Notes: generated by a model not told the origin, from the letters alone. A DNA stretch of 64,000 nt from Lyticum sinuosum (GCF_034471385.1 NZ_JARGYU010000002.1:186001-250000); one strand, 5' to 3'; positions 1 through 9,759 are shown, numbered from the stretch's first letter. Translations and numbers: made by a program.

Positions 1-2245
1 ATGTCCCACTGTTAAGATATGGAACTCCAGTATCAAAGAGCCGTTTTTGATACATTTTATTGTAAACTTCTATCATATCATCATCTTCGATATCGCTATC
101 TGTATAAAAAAATACATTTGAATTATTAGTACTTGAAGCTTTAGCTAATGCGAACATATTTGGATTTTTTTTAATATCATCACGAATTCTGATATTTTTT
201 GCAGAAAATTTCATAATTTCATCAATAGAGTTAAATTTCTCAGCTTTTTGACTAGGATCATTAATTAAGAAGAGATCATTTAAACCAAAAAAATCACTAA
301 AATTTCTATCTTTTTTATTTATCTTACCATCAGTATACCCATTCAATAAGCTATTATCAGAATTTATAATTATTCCAGAATTAGAAGATAAAGATTTAAT
401 TTGTAAGAATCCAAAGTTATTTGCAGGATAATCATCACTATCAACTAAATTAACTTCAATCATATTTTCATTATCATTATCTAAAATTATTGAGTTTTGA
501 TTACTTTTTTTAAGATTTCCATCTTTATCAATAACATTAGTTGCATAAAATCTATCATTTCTTCTACCATTTATACTTAATTCTGAATCTTCCTTAAATG
601 GTATTTCAAATATAATATCATTTTTTTTGTTAATTCTATTTTCAATTAAATTAGTTTTTACTTCAACTTTTAGTGGATAATTAGATTCATTCAATTGATT
701 TACTGCTAGATTATCAATTACAATTTTTGGTCCATTAATAAATGAACTACGTTGTCTCCCACCTTGAAGTTTCATTTCACATAAACCATTAACATATGAT
801 GGAATTATATTTCCATTTTTATCATATATTATAGCAGACTCTAAAATAAAAGATGGATTTTCATTATAATTTAAATTATTAGTAATACTTTCTTGAGGAT
901 CTTCAATAAAAACAGTGATATCTAGATCAAATTCAGATATTTTTTGTGTGAGAGATGCTAGCTGGAGGTCGTATATAGTATCTCCATATGATATACAACT
1001 TTCCTTATTCCCAAGAGATTTTATCTCATCAATAATTGACTGAATATTTACAATATTAGAGCTAGACTCAGCTATAGTTTCAAACTGTAAATCTATAGTA
1101 GGAATTTTTCCAATATTTCTAGATTCTTCAGTAACACCAAATTTATCAACTAAAGATATGTAAGCAACTCCTTTAGCATGTATTAATTCATCTAAAGAAA
1201 TATTATGTGTACCAGTCAATGTTGGGTTATTAATTAAAGATGTACCTTTATTATGACAACTATTGATAGAATCAGATAAAATATAAGCTAAATTATCTAA
1301 TTTTGATAAAATTGAAGGAATAATATCATCACGGAGATCAAGAAGACCAGATATTTTTCCTTGACTTACTTTAGAAGAACACTGATCTCCATATCCACTA
1401 TTAACAAGGATAATTTCTCCTTCTCCTAATTTATTTACGTTAATTGGAACAATACTAATTTTGGAGAATTCTATACTTTTGTTAGAATTCATCATATCTA
1501 TTGCTGATTCATTCTTATATTTTATAAAATATTCCTGTTCCCCTACTATTTTATATCCACCATTATTAATTATAATATTTAGAAATCCTTTTGAATCCTC
1601 ATATGTACTGAAAGAAAAAAATTCTGATAATTTTATCAACTTTTGATTGATACTTTCTTCTATACTAGTATAACTAAGACTATTTTTTTCAACCATTAGT
1701 TTTTGAACATTCATCTCATATATTTCATGAATTATATTATTTACTTGATTTATAGAAGTTTCTAAATCTGATGAGACTTCATCTATAATATTCATTAATT
1801 GTTTTTGAGTATCAGAAATGTTAAATGCGATATCTTTAGCTGATTCTAAAACTAAATATAATATATTTGTGTCATCTGCAGCACTTTCATTATCAGTTGT
1901 ATAATAATTATTTATAGATTGAAAAAATTTCTGAAAAGAAGCTAAAATTCCAATATCAGATGTTGTAGAATCCATTATATTTGATATTTGCTCATAATAA
2001 TCACTTATTATCTTAATTGTATTAACTTCACTGTTTTTTTCATATAACATCGCAGTTTTTAATTTATCAAAATCTCTTAAAAAAACAGGAATATTTAATC
2101 CAGCTACTTCTTTCTGTTCAACATTAACGCGTACAGCATTTTCTAAGTTAATATTTGCAATATTATGCTGGACTGCATAAGATTCTTGTGTAATATTGTA
2201 TAAAGCGTTATTAGTTAAAGAAGTAATATCTATTTTATTTGTCAT
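1..2245 (-). CDS. flgK: Flagellar hook-associated protein FlgK (3' end beyond the left edge)
   Basis: This minus-strand frame is open from an ATG at 2245 to base 1, giving 748 codons without a stop, so the C-terminus is outside the window. FlgK forms the first hook-filament junction ring outside the cell. The N-terminal part has the flagellar rod/hook signature, with VQHNIANIN near residue 30. The middle has SGLLDLRDDIIP followed by a long helix with ILSDSINSCHNKG, typical of FlgK. Later FFGLNDLFL and NIRIRDDIKKNPN match the FlgK region just before the C-terminal D0 helices. The protein is long for FlgK, which is commonly about 480-700 residues, apparently because of Asn/Ser/Asp-rich insertions in the outer domains. 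It stands alone here, without flgL or flgE beside it. The family call is by motif reading. Confidence 0.85.
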   Translation of the reverse strand, partial: MTNKIDITSLTNNALYNITQESYAVQHNIANINLENAVRVNVEQKEVAGLNIPVFLRDFDKLKTAMLYEKNSEVNTIKIISDYYEQISNIMDSTTSDIGILASFQKFFQSINNYYTTDNESAADDTNILYLVLESAKDIAFNISDTQKQLMNIIDEVSSDLETSINQVNNIIHEIYEMNVQKLMVEKNSLSYTSIEESINQKLIKLSEFFSFSTYEDSKGFLNIIINNGGYKIVGEQEYFIKYKNESAIDMMNSNKSIEFSKISIVPINVNKLGEGEIILVNSGYGDQCSSKVSQGKISGLLDLRDDIIPSILSKLDNLAYILSDSINSCHNKGTSLINNPTLTGTHNISLDELIHAKGVAYISLVDKFGVTEESRNIGKIPTIDLQFETIAESSSNIVNIQSIIDEIKSLGNKESCISYGDTIYDLQLASLTQKISEFDLDITVFIEDPQESITNNLNYNENPSFILESAIIYDKNGNIIPSYVNGLCEMKLQGGRQRSSFINGPKIVIDNLAVNQLNESNYPLKVEVKTNLIENRINKKNDIIFEIPFKEDSELSINGRRNDRFYATNVIDKDGNLKKSNQNSIILDNDNENMIEVNLVDSDDYPANNFGFLQIKSLSSNSGIIINSDNSLLNGYTDGKINKKDRNFSDFFGLNDLFLINDPSQKAEKFNSIDEIMKFSAKNIRIRDDIKKNPNMFALAKASSTNNSNVFFYTDSDIEDDDMIEVYNKMYQKRLFDTGVPYLNSGT

Positions 2246-2742
2246 TTTTCTGATTTTTTATAAAAAATAATTTTAATGTTCAAAGTTATTACTTGAGATT
2301 ATTATTTCAAGTTATTATTTCAAGTTTTATATAAAAATTTTTTTATTATTCATAATATATTTAAAAACTAGATTTAGTATATAAATAGCAAAAATTATTC
2401 AATATTATAAAATTGATTTCTTGATTACATATAAATTTTTAGTATTTTTAAGTATAATTAAAAAACATATTATTTTAATATACCATATTAAATTTATATA
2501 TATTAATAATTATATATATTAATAAATTAAGGCAAATGTATATATAAAATATATTTGTAATCTTATAATTTTTTATGAATAAACTCATTAAATTTTCTCT
2601 ATTGAATAAAAATTATATAGAATTTAACTTGTAAAATAGTAGAAATTCATTAAGTTAGAATTTTGTTATTGTGTTTTAATTCTTATAAAAATAATCCTAG
2701 TAATAAAATACTGTATTTAAAATATAATTTATTTAAAAAAAT
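2246..2742. other. Intergenic region between divergent flgK and fabI
   Basis: About 500 bases of very AT-rich sequence separate two divergent genes. I see no convincing open frame, RNA or strong hairpin. It must hold the promoters of both genes, but AT-rich promoter-like words are too frequent here to choose one. Confidence 0.6.
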
Positions 2743-3549
2743 ATGTATCAAAATAATATTACAGATAAAGAAATATCAATTGGGAATGGAATGTTAAAAG
2801 GTAAAAAAGGTTTAATTATGGGTGTTGCAAATGATAGATCACTAGCTTGGAATATAGCACAAATCTGTCATAGGGAAGGTGCTAATATCATGATATCATA
2901 TCAAGATGATGTTTTTCTAAAAAAAGTAGAACCACTTGCATCAATCCTTAACTGTGAAATTATAAAATGTAATGTTACAAATAATGAATCTTTAACAGAA
3001 ACATTCAATCAAATAGAACAAAAATGGGAAAATATAGATTTTATTGTTCATGCAATAGCTTTCTCTGATAAAAATGAATTAAGAGGTAGATATGTTGATA
3101 CATCATTAGATAATTTTCTCAATACTATGCATGTTTCTTGTTATTCTTTTACAGCAGTAGCTCAAAAAGCTTCAAAAATTATGACAAACGGAGGAAGTAT
3201 TCTCACTCTTACTTACTATGGATCATCTAAAGTTATTCCAAATTATAATGTTATGGGTGTGGCTAAATCTGCTCTAGAATGTAGTGTTAGATATATAGCT
3301 AATGATTTAGGTGATCAAAATATTACTGTTAATGCAGTATCACCAGGACCAGTTAGAACACTTGCTTCAGCAGGAATTGGTGATTTTACTAAGATTCTTG
3401 ATTATACAGCAAAAGTTTCACCAATGAAAAGAAATATAGATGCTAAAGATGTTGGGGAATTAAGCACATTTTTATTGAGTGATAGGGCGAAAAATATTAC
3501 TGGTCAAATAATTTATGTTGATTCTGGAATGAGTATAATGGGAATATGA
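2743..3549 (+). CDS. fabI: Enoyl-[acyl-carrier-protein] reductase (NADH), FabI
   Basis: FabI catalyses the last reduction of each round of type II fatty acid synthesis in the cytoplasm. The 268-residue length is normal. The N-terminal nucleotide-binding segment reads GLIMGVANDRSLAWNIA, the FabI version of the Rossmann glycine motif. The Tyr-x6-Lys catalytic pair of the FabI family is visible in NYNVMGVAKSALE at about residues 168-175, preceded by LTYYGS. The C-terminal part has NAVSPGPVRTLASAGI and DVGELSTFLLS, which is standard for FabI. It heads a plus-strand series with ppa, trhO and a TlyC-type gene, with gaps of about 60-160 bases. The family is certain. Confidence 0.95.
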   Translation: MYQNNITDKEISIGNGMLKGKKGLIMGVANDRSLAWNIAQICHREGANIMISYQDDVFLKKVEPLASILNCEIIKCNVTNNESLTETFNQIEQKWENIDFIVHAIAFSDKNELRGRYVDTSLDNFLNTMHVSCYSFTAVAQKASKIMTNGGSILTLTYYGSSKVIPNYNVMGVAKSALECSVRYIANDLGDQNITVNAVSPGPVRTLASAGIGDFTKILDYTAKVSPMKRNIDAKDVGELSTFLLSDRAKNITGQIIYVDSGMSIMGI

Positions 3550-3655
3550 TTAGAAATTATAATATCAATATAATATTAATATAATTAAGAGTTCATTTAG
3601 GTAAAAATATTAAAAAGTATTTAAAAATTAAAATTTATAAAATATATTTTTTTTT

Positions 3656-4150
3656 ATGATAAATAGTTTTGATGCTATTATTGAAATATCTGCAGATAGT
3701 GATCCAATAAAATATGAATTTGATAAAGAAATTGGTATGATTCGTGTAGATCGTATCATGCCAACCAGTATGTATTATCCATGTAACTATGGATTTATAC
3801 CTAAAACTAAAGGTGGAGATGGAGATCCTATAGATATATTAATTCATTCAAGTTATAAATTAATCCCTGGATCAATTATTAAAGTTCGCGCTATAGGTGT
3901 TCTCCATACAGAAGATGAAGGTGGTATTGACGCTAAAATAATATCTGTGCCTGATAAAAAAGTAGACTGTTTTTTAGCTAATATCAATAAATATGAAGAT
4001 TTATCTCAGATATTTATAGATAAAATTCAACATTTTTTTGAAAATTATAAAAAATTAGAAAAAAATAAATGGGTTAAAGTAATAAAATGGGGAAATACTC
4101 AAGATGCACTTGATATTATCAAAAAATCTACTTGCTATGAAAATATATAA
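3656..4150 (+). CDS. ppa: Inorganic pyrophosphatase (family I, soluble)
   Basis: Hydrolyses pyrophosphate to two phosphates in the cytoplasm, pulling biosynthetic reactions forward. The 164-residue length is right for bacterial family I enzymes. The metal-binding signature DGDPIDIL is present near residue 57, and the following acidic motif EDEGGIDAKIISVP carries further catalytic Asp residues. The N-terminal YEFDKEIGMIRVDR and the YPCNYGFIP segment are also characteristic. It lies about 105 bases after fabI on the same strand. I see no oddities beyond high Lys/Ile content. Confidence 0.96.
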   Translation: MINSFDAIIEISADSDPIKYEFDKEIGMIRVDRIMPTSMYYPCNYGFIPKTKGGDGDPIDILIHSSYKLIPGSIIKVRAIGVLHTEDEGGIDAKIISVPDKKVDCFLANINKYEDLSQIFIDKIQHFFENYKKLEKNKWVKVIKWGNTQDALDIIKKSTCYENI

Positions 4151-4213
4151 TCAATATAAATATTAATATTAGATTAAATTTAGATAATAATATTAATTTT
4201 AATTTATAAGAAT

Positions 4214-4984
4214 ATGTATAGAATAATATCTTTTTATAAAATATGTCCAATTGATAAAATTGAAAATTTACAAAATGAATTAAAATCATATTGTAATAGT
4301 AAAAATATTAAAGGAACTATTCTTCTAGCAGAAGAAGGAATAAATGGTGCATTAGCAGGATTACCAAATGATGTTATATCAGTTGAAAATTTTATCAATA
4401 AAAATTATCCAAATCTTGGAGATATAGAATATAAAGCCTCATTTGCTGATTTTATACCATTTTCAAAAATGAAAGTGAAAATAAAAAATGTTGTGTTAAG
4501 TTTTCGTAATCCACAAAATTCAAATGAAATGGTAGTAAGTGGTAATAGCGATTATGAACGAGGAGAATATCTTAATAATGAAGAATGGGATGAAATGATA
4601 AATAATCCTGAAGCAATTATTATAGATACTAGAAATGAGTATGAGTTTATTGTTGGATATTTCAAAAATGCTATTAATCCTGGTATAAAAAATTTTTCAG
4701 GGTTAATCGAATGGATAGATAAAAATCTTATTCAACAAAAAGATAAACCAATATGTATGTATTGTACTGGTGGAATACGTTGTGAAAAATCAACTGCATA
4801 TATGAAAAAATTGGGTTTTAGTAAAGTTTATCATTTAAAAGGTGGTATTATTAAATATTTAGAAAATAAAATACAAGAACAAAAAACAATAAATAATTGG
4901 ATAGGAAATTTATTTGTTTTTGATGATAGAGTATTAATAGATAAAAATTTATCTCCAATGCAACTTTATTCTTTAAAATCTTAA
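4214..4984 (+). CDS. trhO: tRNA uridine(34) hydroxylase TrhO (rhodanese family, YceA)
   Basis: TrhO makes 5-hydroxyuridine at the wobble position of some tRNAs using oxygen. The first ~95 residues form the family's N-terminal ferredoxin-like domain (GTILLAEEGINGALAG). The second half is a rhodanese domain starting with the EAIIIDTRNEYEF motif and ending at the active-site loop CTGGIRCEKS near residue 184, with the reactive Cys present. At 256 residues it is shorter than the enterobacterial protein (about 350) but similar to alphaproteobacterial forms, which lack the C-terminal Cys-rich tail. It follows ppa by about 65 bases. The older label 'rhodanese-related sulfurtransferase' would be the fallback. 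Confidence 0.88.
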   Translation: MYRIISFYKICPIDKIENLQNELKSYCNSKNIKGTILLAEEGINGALAGLPNDVISVENFINKNYPNLGDIEYKASFADFIPFSKMKVKIKNVVLSFRNPQNSNEMVVSGNSDYERGEYLNNEEWDEMINNPEAIIIDTRNEYEFIVGYFKNAINPGIKNFSGLIEWIDKNLIQQKDKPICMYCTGGIRCEKSTAYMKKLGFSKVYHLKGGIIKYLENKIQEQKTINNWIGNLFVFDDRVLIDKNLSPMQLYSLKS

Positions 4985-5080
4985 AATTTTTATCATAAAT
5001 ATAATAATATTATATAAGAATATATAAATATCATGTTTTAAAATATAAAATATAAAATTTAAATTTTATATAAATTTACG

Positions 5081-5111
5081 ATTGTATATACTTTATATTT
5101 TTATATACAAT
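5081..5111. repeat. Perfect inverted repeat upstream of the TlyC-type gene
   Basis: ATTGTATATA at 5081-5090 is exactly complementary to TATATACAAT at 5102-5111, separated by 11 bases. It lies 36 bases before the start codon at 5148. No T-run follows on the plus strand, so it does not look like an intrinsic terminator of trhO. It could be an operator or a 5'-UTR hairpin, or chance in AT-rich DNA. Confidence 0.4.
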
Positions 5112-5147
5112 TTAAGGAATACATAAATAGAAACTAAAAAAATATTA

Positions 5148-6494
5148 ATGAATCTAAATGAAATAGCAATTATAATCATAATCATAATTGTGAACATGAT
5201 TTTTGTTATATCAGAAATAGCTCTCTTAACTTCTTCAATTAGCAAGTTAGAGAAGTACGCATCTAATGGCAGTTATGGTGCGAGAATAGCACTTAAATTG
5301 TTAAGTACTCCAAATAAAATGCTATCAAGTGTGCAAGTAGCAATTACATTATTGAGTATGATCATAGGTTTGTATGGAGGAACTGTATTTGGAGATGATC
5401 TTGGTAATTTCTTATTAAATATCCCATATTTTGGTGAAATAATAGAAAAACATAAAGATACATTGGGTACTTGTTTAGCTATTGTTATAATGACATATAT
5501 TACTGTTTTAAGTGAAATTGTTCCTAAAAGGATAGCAATGATTTATCCAGAACAATTAGCAATTGTATGTTCATATGTAATGGCAGCATTCATTTTTATT
5601 ACATATCCTTTTGTTTCATTACTTTCAATATCAGTTCAAATTATTCTTAAATTTATTAGAATAAATGAAATAAATACTAATAGCGTGTCTATAGATGAAA
5701 TACAAGGTATGATTAGAAAAGCTGAAAATTCAGGATCTATAAAGCATGAAGAATCAACTATGTTAAGACGTTTTATAGATACAGGAAATTTACTTGTAAA
5801 TTCAATAATGACTCCACGTAAACAAGTGATTTGTTTAAATATAAAAGATAATATTAAAGTTAATATTCAAAAAATTAAAGAAAATAACTTTGCAAATTTT
5901 CCACTTTTAGATGGAGATTTCGATCATTTTGTAGGATTTATTCCAGTACGTTCATTATGTAACTTAGAAATAAATAAAAAAATAGATAATAATATACTTT
6001 TCCAAATTGCAAAGAAAAACCATATTCTTTATATCCCAGAAACTTCTAAAGTAAATAAAACAATAGATACATTTTTAGCAAATAGTATAAAAATAGCAAT
6101 AGTTGTAGATGAATATGGGGAATTTGAAGGTGTTATTACATTGCATGATATTTTGAAAACTTTTCTTGGTAATATAGGACTTATATCTAATATTTTTTCG
6201 ACAGAAAATGCTGTAGATGGTGATGTTTTGCCTAATATTATATCAATAAATAATGGATGTTATAGTGTACCAGGAGTTGCATTAATGACAGAGATAGTAG
6301 CATTATTGAATAATCCTTCTATTCTTGCAGAATCAGTAAATAAAAGACAAAGAACTGTTGCTAGTTTTATGGTACATCACATTGGTGAAGCACCAAAAGT
6401 GGGAGATGCATTTATTATTAATAATATTGAATTCAAAGTAATAAAAGTTAGAGACTTTAATATAGAAAGAGCAATTATTAGAAAATGTACGTAA
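5148..6494 (+). CDS. TlyC/CorC-type CNNM-CBS membrane protein
   Basis: This 448-residue protein has the three-part layout of the HlyC/CorC (TlyC) family. An N-terminal CNNM/DUF21 region carries about four membrane helices (residues 1-170, with conserved IALLTSSISKLE and SEIVPKRIAM). A pair of CBS domains follows (about 210-340; NSIMTPRKQV, VVDEYGEFEGVITLHDIL). The last part is a CorC_HlyC transporter-associated domain (about 355-445; FMVHHIGEAPKVGD). Members are implicated in magnesium or cobalt efflux. Rickettsial homologues are often called hemolysin, a label resting mainly on heterologous assays, so I do not infer haemolysis. The gene ends about 80 bases before the convergent orphan gene. 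Confidence 0.9.
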   Translation: MNLNEIAIIIIIIIVNMIFVISEIALLTSSISKLEKYASNGSYGARIALKLLSTPNKMLSSVQVAITLLSMIIGLYGGTVFGDDLGNFLLNIPYFGEIIEKHKDTLGTCLAIVIMTYITVLSEIVPKRIAMIYPEQLAIVCSYVMAAFIFITYPFVSLLSISVQIILKFIRINEINTNSVSIDEIQGMIRKAENSGSIKHEESTMLRRFIDTGNLLVNSIMTPRKQVICLNIKDNIKVNIQKIKENNFANFPLLDGDFDHFVGFIPVRSLCNLEINKKIDNNILFQIAKKNHILYIPETSKVNKTIDTFLANSIKIAIVVDEYGEFEGVITLHDILKTFLGNIGLISNIFSTENAVDGDVLPNIISINNGCYSVPGVALMTEIVALLNNPSILAESVNKRQRTVASFMVHHIGEAPKVGDAFIINNIEFKVIKVRDFNIERAIIRKCT

Positions 6495-6573
6495 AAATAA
6501 TTTTTCATATTAAAATATTAAACCCACTTTTTATCATTTTACATGATCTTTATATATTAAATTAGCAAAAACT

Positions 6574-7185
6574 CTATCTATTTAATCCTAATTCTTTTGA
6601 TAATGCTATAAAATCATTTACAATAGAATTTAAAGCATTATCTTTATTTAAAGAACTATTATTGGTATCAAATTTTTTATTTGAAATATTATTACTTTTA
6701 ATAATACCTTTTAATAGGTCAAGATCATTGATATCAAATATTAAATTTAATAAATTAAGAATTTCATCATTATTATTAGTATTTTTTTTTGCTTCTTTAT
6801 CGTAATTTAAAGAATTTTTATTAAGAAATCTTGGTTCTATTCCATTATTTTTTTTTTGAATATTATCTAGATTCATTTGATTTACTAAATCATTTAATTT
6901 ATCACATTTTTCTGGAGATTTATCACATTTTTCTGGAGATGTATTATTAGTACATTTAGATATTGCTGAATCGAAAGCAATGAGATCTTTTAAAATTTCG
7001 TCTATTTGAAAATTTTGAATATCTTGTTGATTTTTTAATTCTGGAAAATGAGTTTCAATAATTTTTAAAATCTTGTTTACTTTTTCAGATTTTATTTTTA
7101 AAGAAGATAGATTTTCATAGAATTTTGAGATAAAAAAATCAATAGTTATATCTAATTCTAAATTATTGTCTATATTGTTTATCAT
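6574..7185 (-). CDS. Hypothetical protein, 203 residues
   Basis: I do not recognise this protein. It is acidic/Asn-Lys rich, predicted mostly helical, and has no signal peptide or membrane helix. The N-terminal half (ITIDFFISKFYENL, KILKIIETHFPEL) looks like an ordered helical domain. The middle is low complexity and contains a seven-residue tandem duplication (SPEKCDK repeated). The C-terminal part has a short hydrophobic helical stretch (ILNLLNLIFDINDLDLLKGI). It lies about 140 bases downstream of ruvC on the same strand and could be cotranscribed with it. Codon and residue usage match the neighbours, so it looks native. Confidence 0.55.
   Translation of the reverse strand: MINNIDNNLELDITIDFFISKFYENLSSLKIKSEKVNKILKIIETHFPELKNQQDIQNFQIDEILKDLIAFDSAISKCTNNTSPEKCDKSPEKCDKLNDLVNQMNLDNIQKKNNGIEPRFLNKNSLNYDKEAKKNTNNNDEILNLLNLIFDINDLDLLKGIIKSNNISNKKFDTNNSSLNKDNALNSIVNDFIALSKELGLNR
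6899..6940. repeat. Perfect 21-bp tandem duplication inside the orphan gene
   Basis: The 21-base unit at 6899-6919 is repeated exactly at 6920-6940. The duplication adds seven codons (Cys-Asp-Lys-Ser-Pro-Glu-Lys permuted) without breaking the frame. The identity of the two copies points to a recent replication-slippage event. Confidence 0.9.
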
Positions 7186-7323
7186 AAGAAAATTTTATTA
7201 AATAAATTATAATATAATACTATTATATTATTAATTACAAATGATTGTCAAAGTATTATTTATAAAATAAAAATTCTATTATAATATTTAAAAATATCGT
7301 TAAGAAATATTGTATATTTCTTA

Positions 7324-8016
7324 TTAAAGTTTTAATAAATGACATATTGCAATTGCTATAGCATCAGTTTCATCATAGATCATTTTTTTCTTTTTAAATT
7401 GATCAAAATTATTTATATGAAAAGGTAAAACAGATTTTATTTGTTCTTTATCAGCATTCCCATTTCCGCTTACTGTTTGTTTTATAGTTTTAGCTTGATA
7501 TGTTGTTAAGAATAGATTATTATGAGAACAAGCAATAATTGCAGCTGCTCTGGCTTGTGCTAATTTTAAAGAAGATTCTAAATTTATATTTGCATATGTA
7601 TTTTCAATTGCAGCGCAATTCGGATTATATTCTTGAATAATTATATTCAATTTTTTAAAAATATTTCCCAATGCAATATATAAATTTTCTGATTTTTTAT
7701 TAGTAGAAAGCAGTTTTTTTATATCACATATACTTTTTATATTTTTTATATTCTTAGTATCACTGCTAATAGAATTAGATTTATATAGTGTATTATGTCT
7801 CAATACTGGATCAGATAAATCTCCAGATTTTAAATTATTAAGAAGATTTTTTATTACACCAGATGATATATAAAGAACTTTTCCATCATTTGTTTTGTTA
7901 ATTAATGCCCAACCAGTATGTTTTAATCCAGGGTCTATTCCTAAAATAATATTATCTTTAATATCATTTCTCTCTTCTATTTTATTTTTAATATTATCTT
8001 GAGTAGTATTCTTCAT
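7324..8016 (-). CDS. ruvC: Holliday junction resolvase RuvC with an internal insertion
   Basis: RuvC cuts Holliday junctions brought to it by RuvAB. All four acidic catalytic positions are present: Asp in GIDPGLKHTGW (about residue 28), Glu in AAIENTYAN (about 138), and two Asp residues in DETDAIAIA near the C-terminus. The GNGNADKEQIK motif is also conserved. At 230 residues it is clearly longer than the usual 160-180. About 20 residues are added at the N-terminus, and about 50 low-complexity residues (roughly 58-108) are inserted between the second strand and the helix that precedes the catalytic Glu. ruvA and ruvB are not in the window. The start at 8016 is the only ATG upstream of the catalytic motif in this frame. 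Confidence 0.9.
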   Translation of the reverse strand: MKNTTQDNIKNKIEERNDIKDNIILGIDPGLKHTGWALINKTNDGKVLYISSGVIKNLLNNLKSGDLSDPVLRHNTLYKSNSISSDTKNIKNIKSICDIKKLLSTNKKSENLYIALGNIFKKLNIIIQEYNPNCAAIENTYANINLESSLKLAQARAAAIIACSHNNLFLTTYQAKTIKQTVSGNGNADKEQIKSVLPFHINNFDQFKKKKMIYDETDAIAIAICHLLKL

Positions 8017-8491
8017 AAAAATAAAAACTTTTTTATATTTAATATATAGTTAACAATTTAATTCTAAATAATTACAAAATTTTTTAAATAGTGAATTTTG
8101 AATGCTATAAACTAAAATATTAAACTATTCAAATAAACTGTTCAAAAAAATTAAGCTGATTTATTATTTAATTTTTATATTTAAACTATGGAAGTTATTT
8201 TTATAATAATTTTATAAAAAATTTATAATTTTTTGTATCAGCAGAAAATCTAAATTTTTAGATATATTCTTAATTATTAAAAGAAAAAATTCTTAATCAT
8301 AAAATTATTATTTATAAATATTTATAATATAAAAAATATACAAATTAGTGTTAAATACTATCAGAATAGTATTTTTATTTATATTTAAACAATAAATATC
8401 TTTTAATTAGTTATTTAATAAAATATTTGACAAAGATTTATATGAGTTATTTACTAATGATAATTAAAAAAATTTTGTAATTTGATAAAAA
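8017..8491. other. Intergenic region between divergent ruvC and flgI
   Basis: About 475 AT-rich bases with no credible open frame. A perfect TTGACA lies at 8427-8432, and a weak -10-like TTTACT follows after 17 bases at 8450-8455, about 40 bases before flgI. This is a possible flgI promoter, but the -10 match is poor. A short imperfect direct repeat (AAACTATTCAAA / AAACTGTTCAAA) lies near 8122-8147. Confidence 0.4.
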
Positions 8492-9631
8492 ATGTTAATT
8501 AGAAAACTTGTGACTAATAAAATATTTTCTATTCTATATTTTATTACCTTTTTTTTTATATTCATTTACACACCATACAGTAATTACTCAATAGCTGATA
8601 GTAGAATTAAAGATATAGTATATTTTGAGGGTGTTAGAGATAATATGTTAGCTGGATATGGTCTTGTAGTTGGTCTTAATGGCACAGGAGATAACTTAAC
8701 TAATACAGGCTTTACTGAAAGTACTCTTCGCTCATATCTTGGTCGTATGGGTGTCAAAAATAATGTTTATAGTACTGATAATAGTACATTAAAAACTAAA
8801 AATGTCGCAGCAGTTATGGTTACAGCTAATCTTCCACCATTCGCAAGAAGTGGAAGTCGCATGTCAGTTTCTGTTAGTACATTAGGTGATGCTAAGAGCT
8901 TAAAAGGTGGAGTATTATTAGCAACACAATTAGTAGGAGCAGATGGAGAAGTTTATGCTATTGCACAAGGGCAAATTAGTCTTGGAGAAATAGAAGATCA
9001 ACAGCAAAAAAAAAGAAATAATAAATCGATAATGACAACTGGTTATATAACAAATGGTGCAATAGTTGAGAATGAAATAGAATTTTCACTTAATAATTTA
9101 TCTACATTACATCTTGCACTGAAAAATCCTGATATAACAACAGCAAGAGCAATAGTTAATGCTATAAATTCTTCTATTAGAAGTGATATATCAAAAGCTG
9201 AAGACCCAGGTACAGTCGTGATAAATATTCCACCTCAATATTCGAATAACGTAGTTGGACTTTTAGCTGAAATAGAAACACTTATGGTTAGTCCAGATCA
9301 AGTAGCTAAAATTGTTATAGATGAAACAAATGGGACGATAGTTTTTAGTGATAATGTTACAATAAGTAATGTTGCTGTATCAAATAATAACTTAATTGTA
9401 AAAGTTGATAAAATTGACAAATTTGAATGGCTTATGTCAAATAATAAAAATGATCTTCCTCCGAGAGATTCTGAGCCTGGAACTAAAATGATGATGATTA
9501 AAGAAAGCACAACACTGAGTGATTTAGTAGATGGACTCAATAGTTTAGGTGTGAAAACATCTGATATGATAGCTATTTTAAAATCAATTCAGCAAGTTGG
9601 TGCTCTACAAGCTACTATTGAAATTAAATAA
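8492..9631 (+). CDS. flgI: Flagellar P-ring protein FlgI
   Basis: FlgI is secreted by Sec to the periplasm and forms the P ring around the flagellar rod in the peptidoglycan layer. At 379 residues the length is standard. An N-terminal signal peptide is evident (basic start, hydrophobic stretch at about residues 12-28). The mature part begins with the conserved SRIKDIVYFEGVRDNMLAGYGLVVGLNGTGD. Other family blocks seen are NVAAVMVTANLPPFARSGS, DAKSLKGGVLLATQL and the C-terminal TTLSDLVDGLNSLGVKTSDMIAILKSI followed by GALQA. It stands alone, with no flgA, flgH or flgJ beside it. The presence of a P ring implies that a peptidoglycan layer is retained. Confidence 0.97.
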   Translation: MLIRKLVTNKIFSILYFITFFFIFIYTPYSNYSIADSRIKDIVYFEGVRDNMLAGYGLVVGLNGTGDNLTNTGFTESTLRSYLGRMGVKNNVYSTDNSTLKTKNVAAVMVTANLPPFARSGSRMSVSVSTLGDAKSLKGGVLLATQLVGADGEVYAIAQGQISLGEIEDQQQKKRNNKSIMTTGYITNGAIVENEIEFSLNNLSTLHLALKNPDITTARAIVNAINSSIRSDISKAEDPGTVVINIPPQYSNNVVGLLAEIETLMVSPDQVAKIVIDETNGTIVFSDNVTISNVAVSNNNLIVKVDKIDKFEWLMSNNKNDLPPRDSEPGTKMMMIKESTTLSDLVDGLNSLGVKTSDMIAILKSIQQVGALQATIEIK

Positions 9632-9759
9632 TATAAAAATATTAATAATATCTCTTTAATACAAATTAGAATTCTCAATTTTAATAAAAAAAATAATAAA
9701 TAAACATATTAATATTCTTATTATAATATTATACTGTAATTATACTAAATTAATTATAT

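Noticed and set aside
5148..6494. Calling the TlyC-type gene a haemolysin virulence factor
   Set aside because: The CNNM-CBS-CorC layout is that of a metal-transport-related family; haemolysis cannot be read from sequence.
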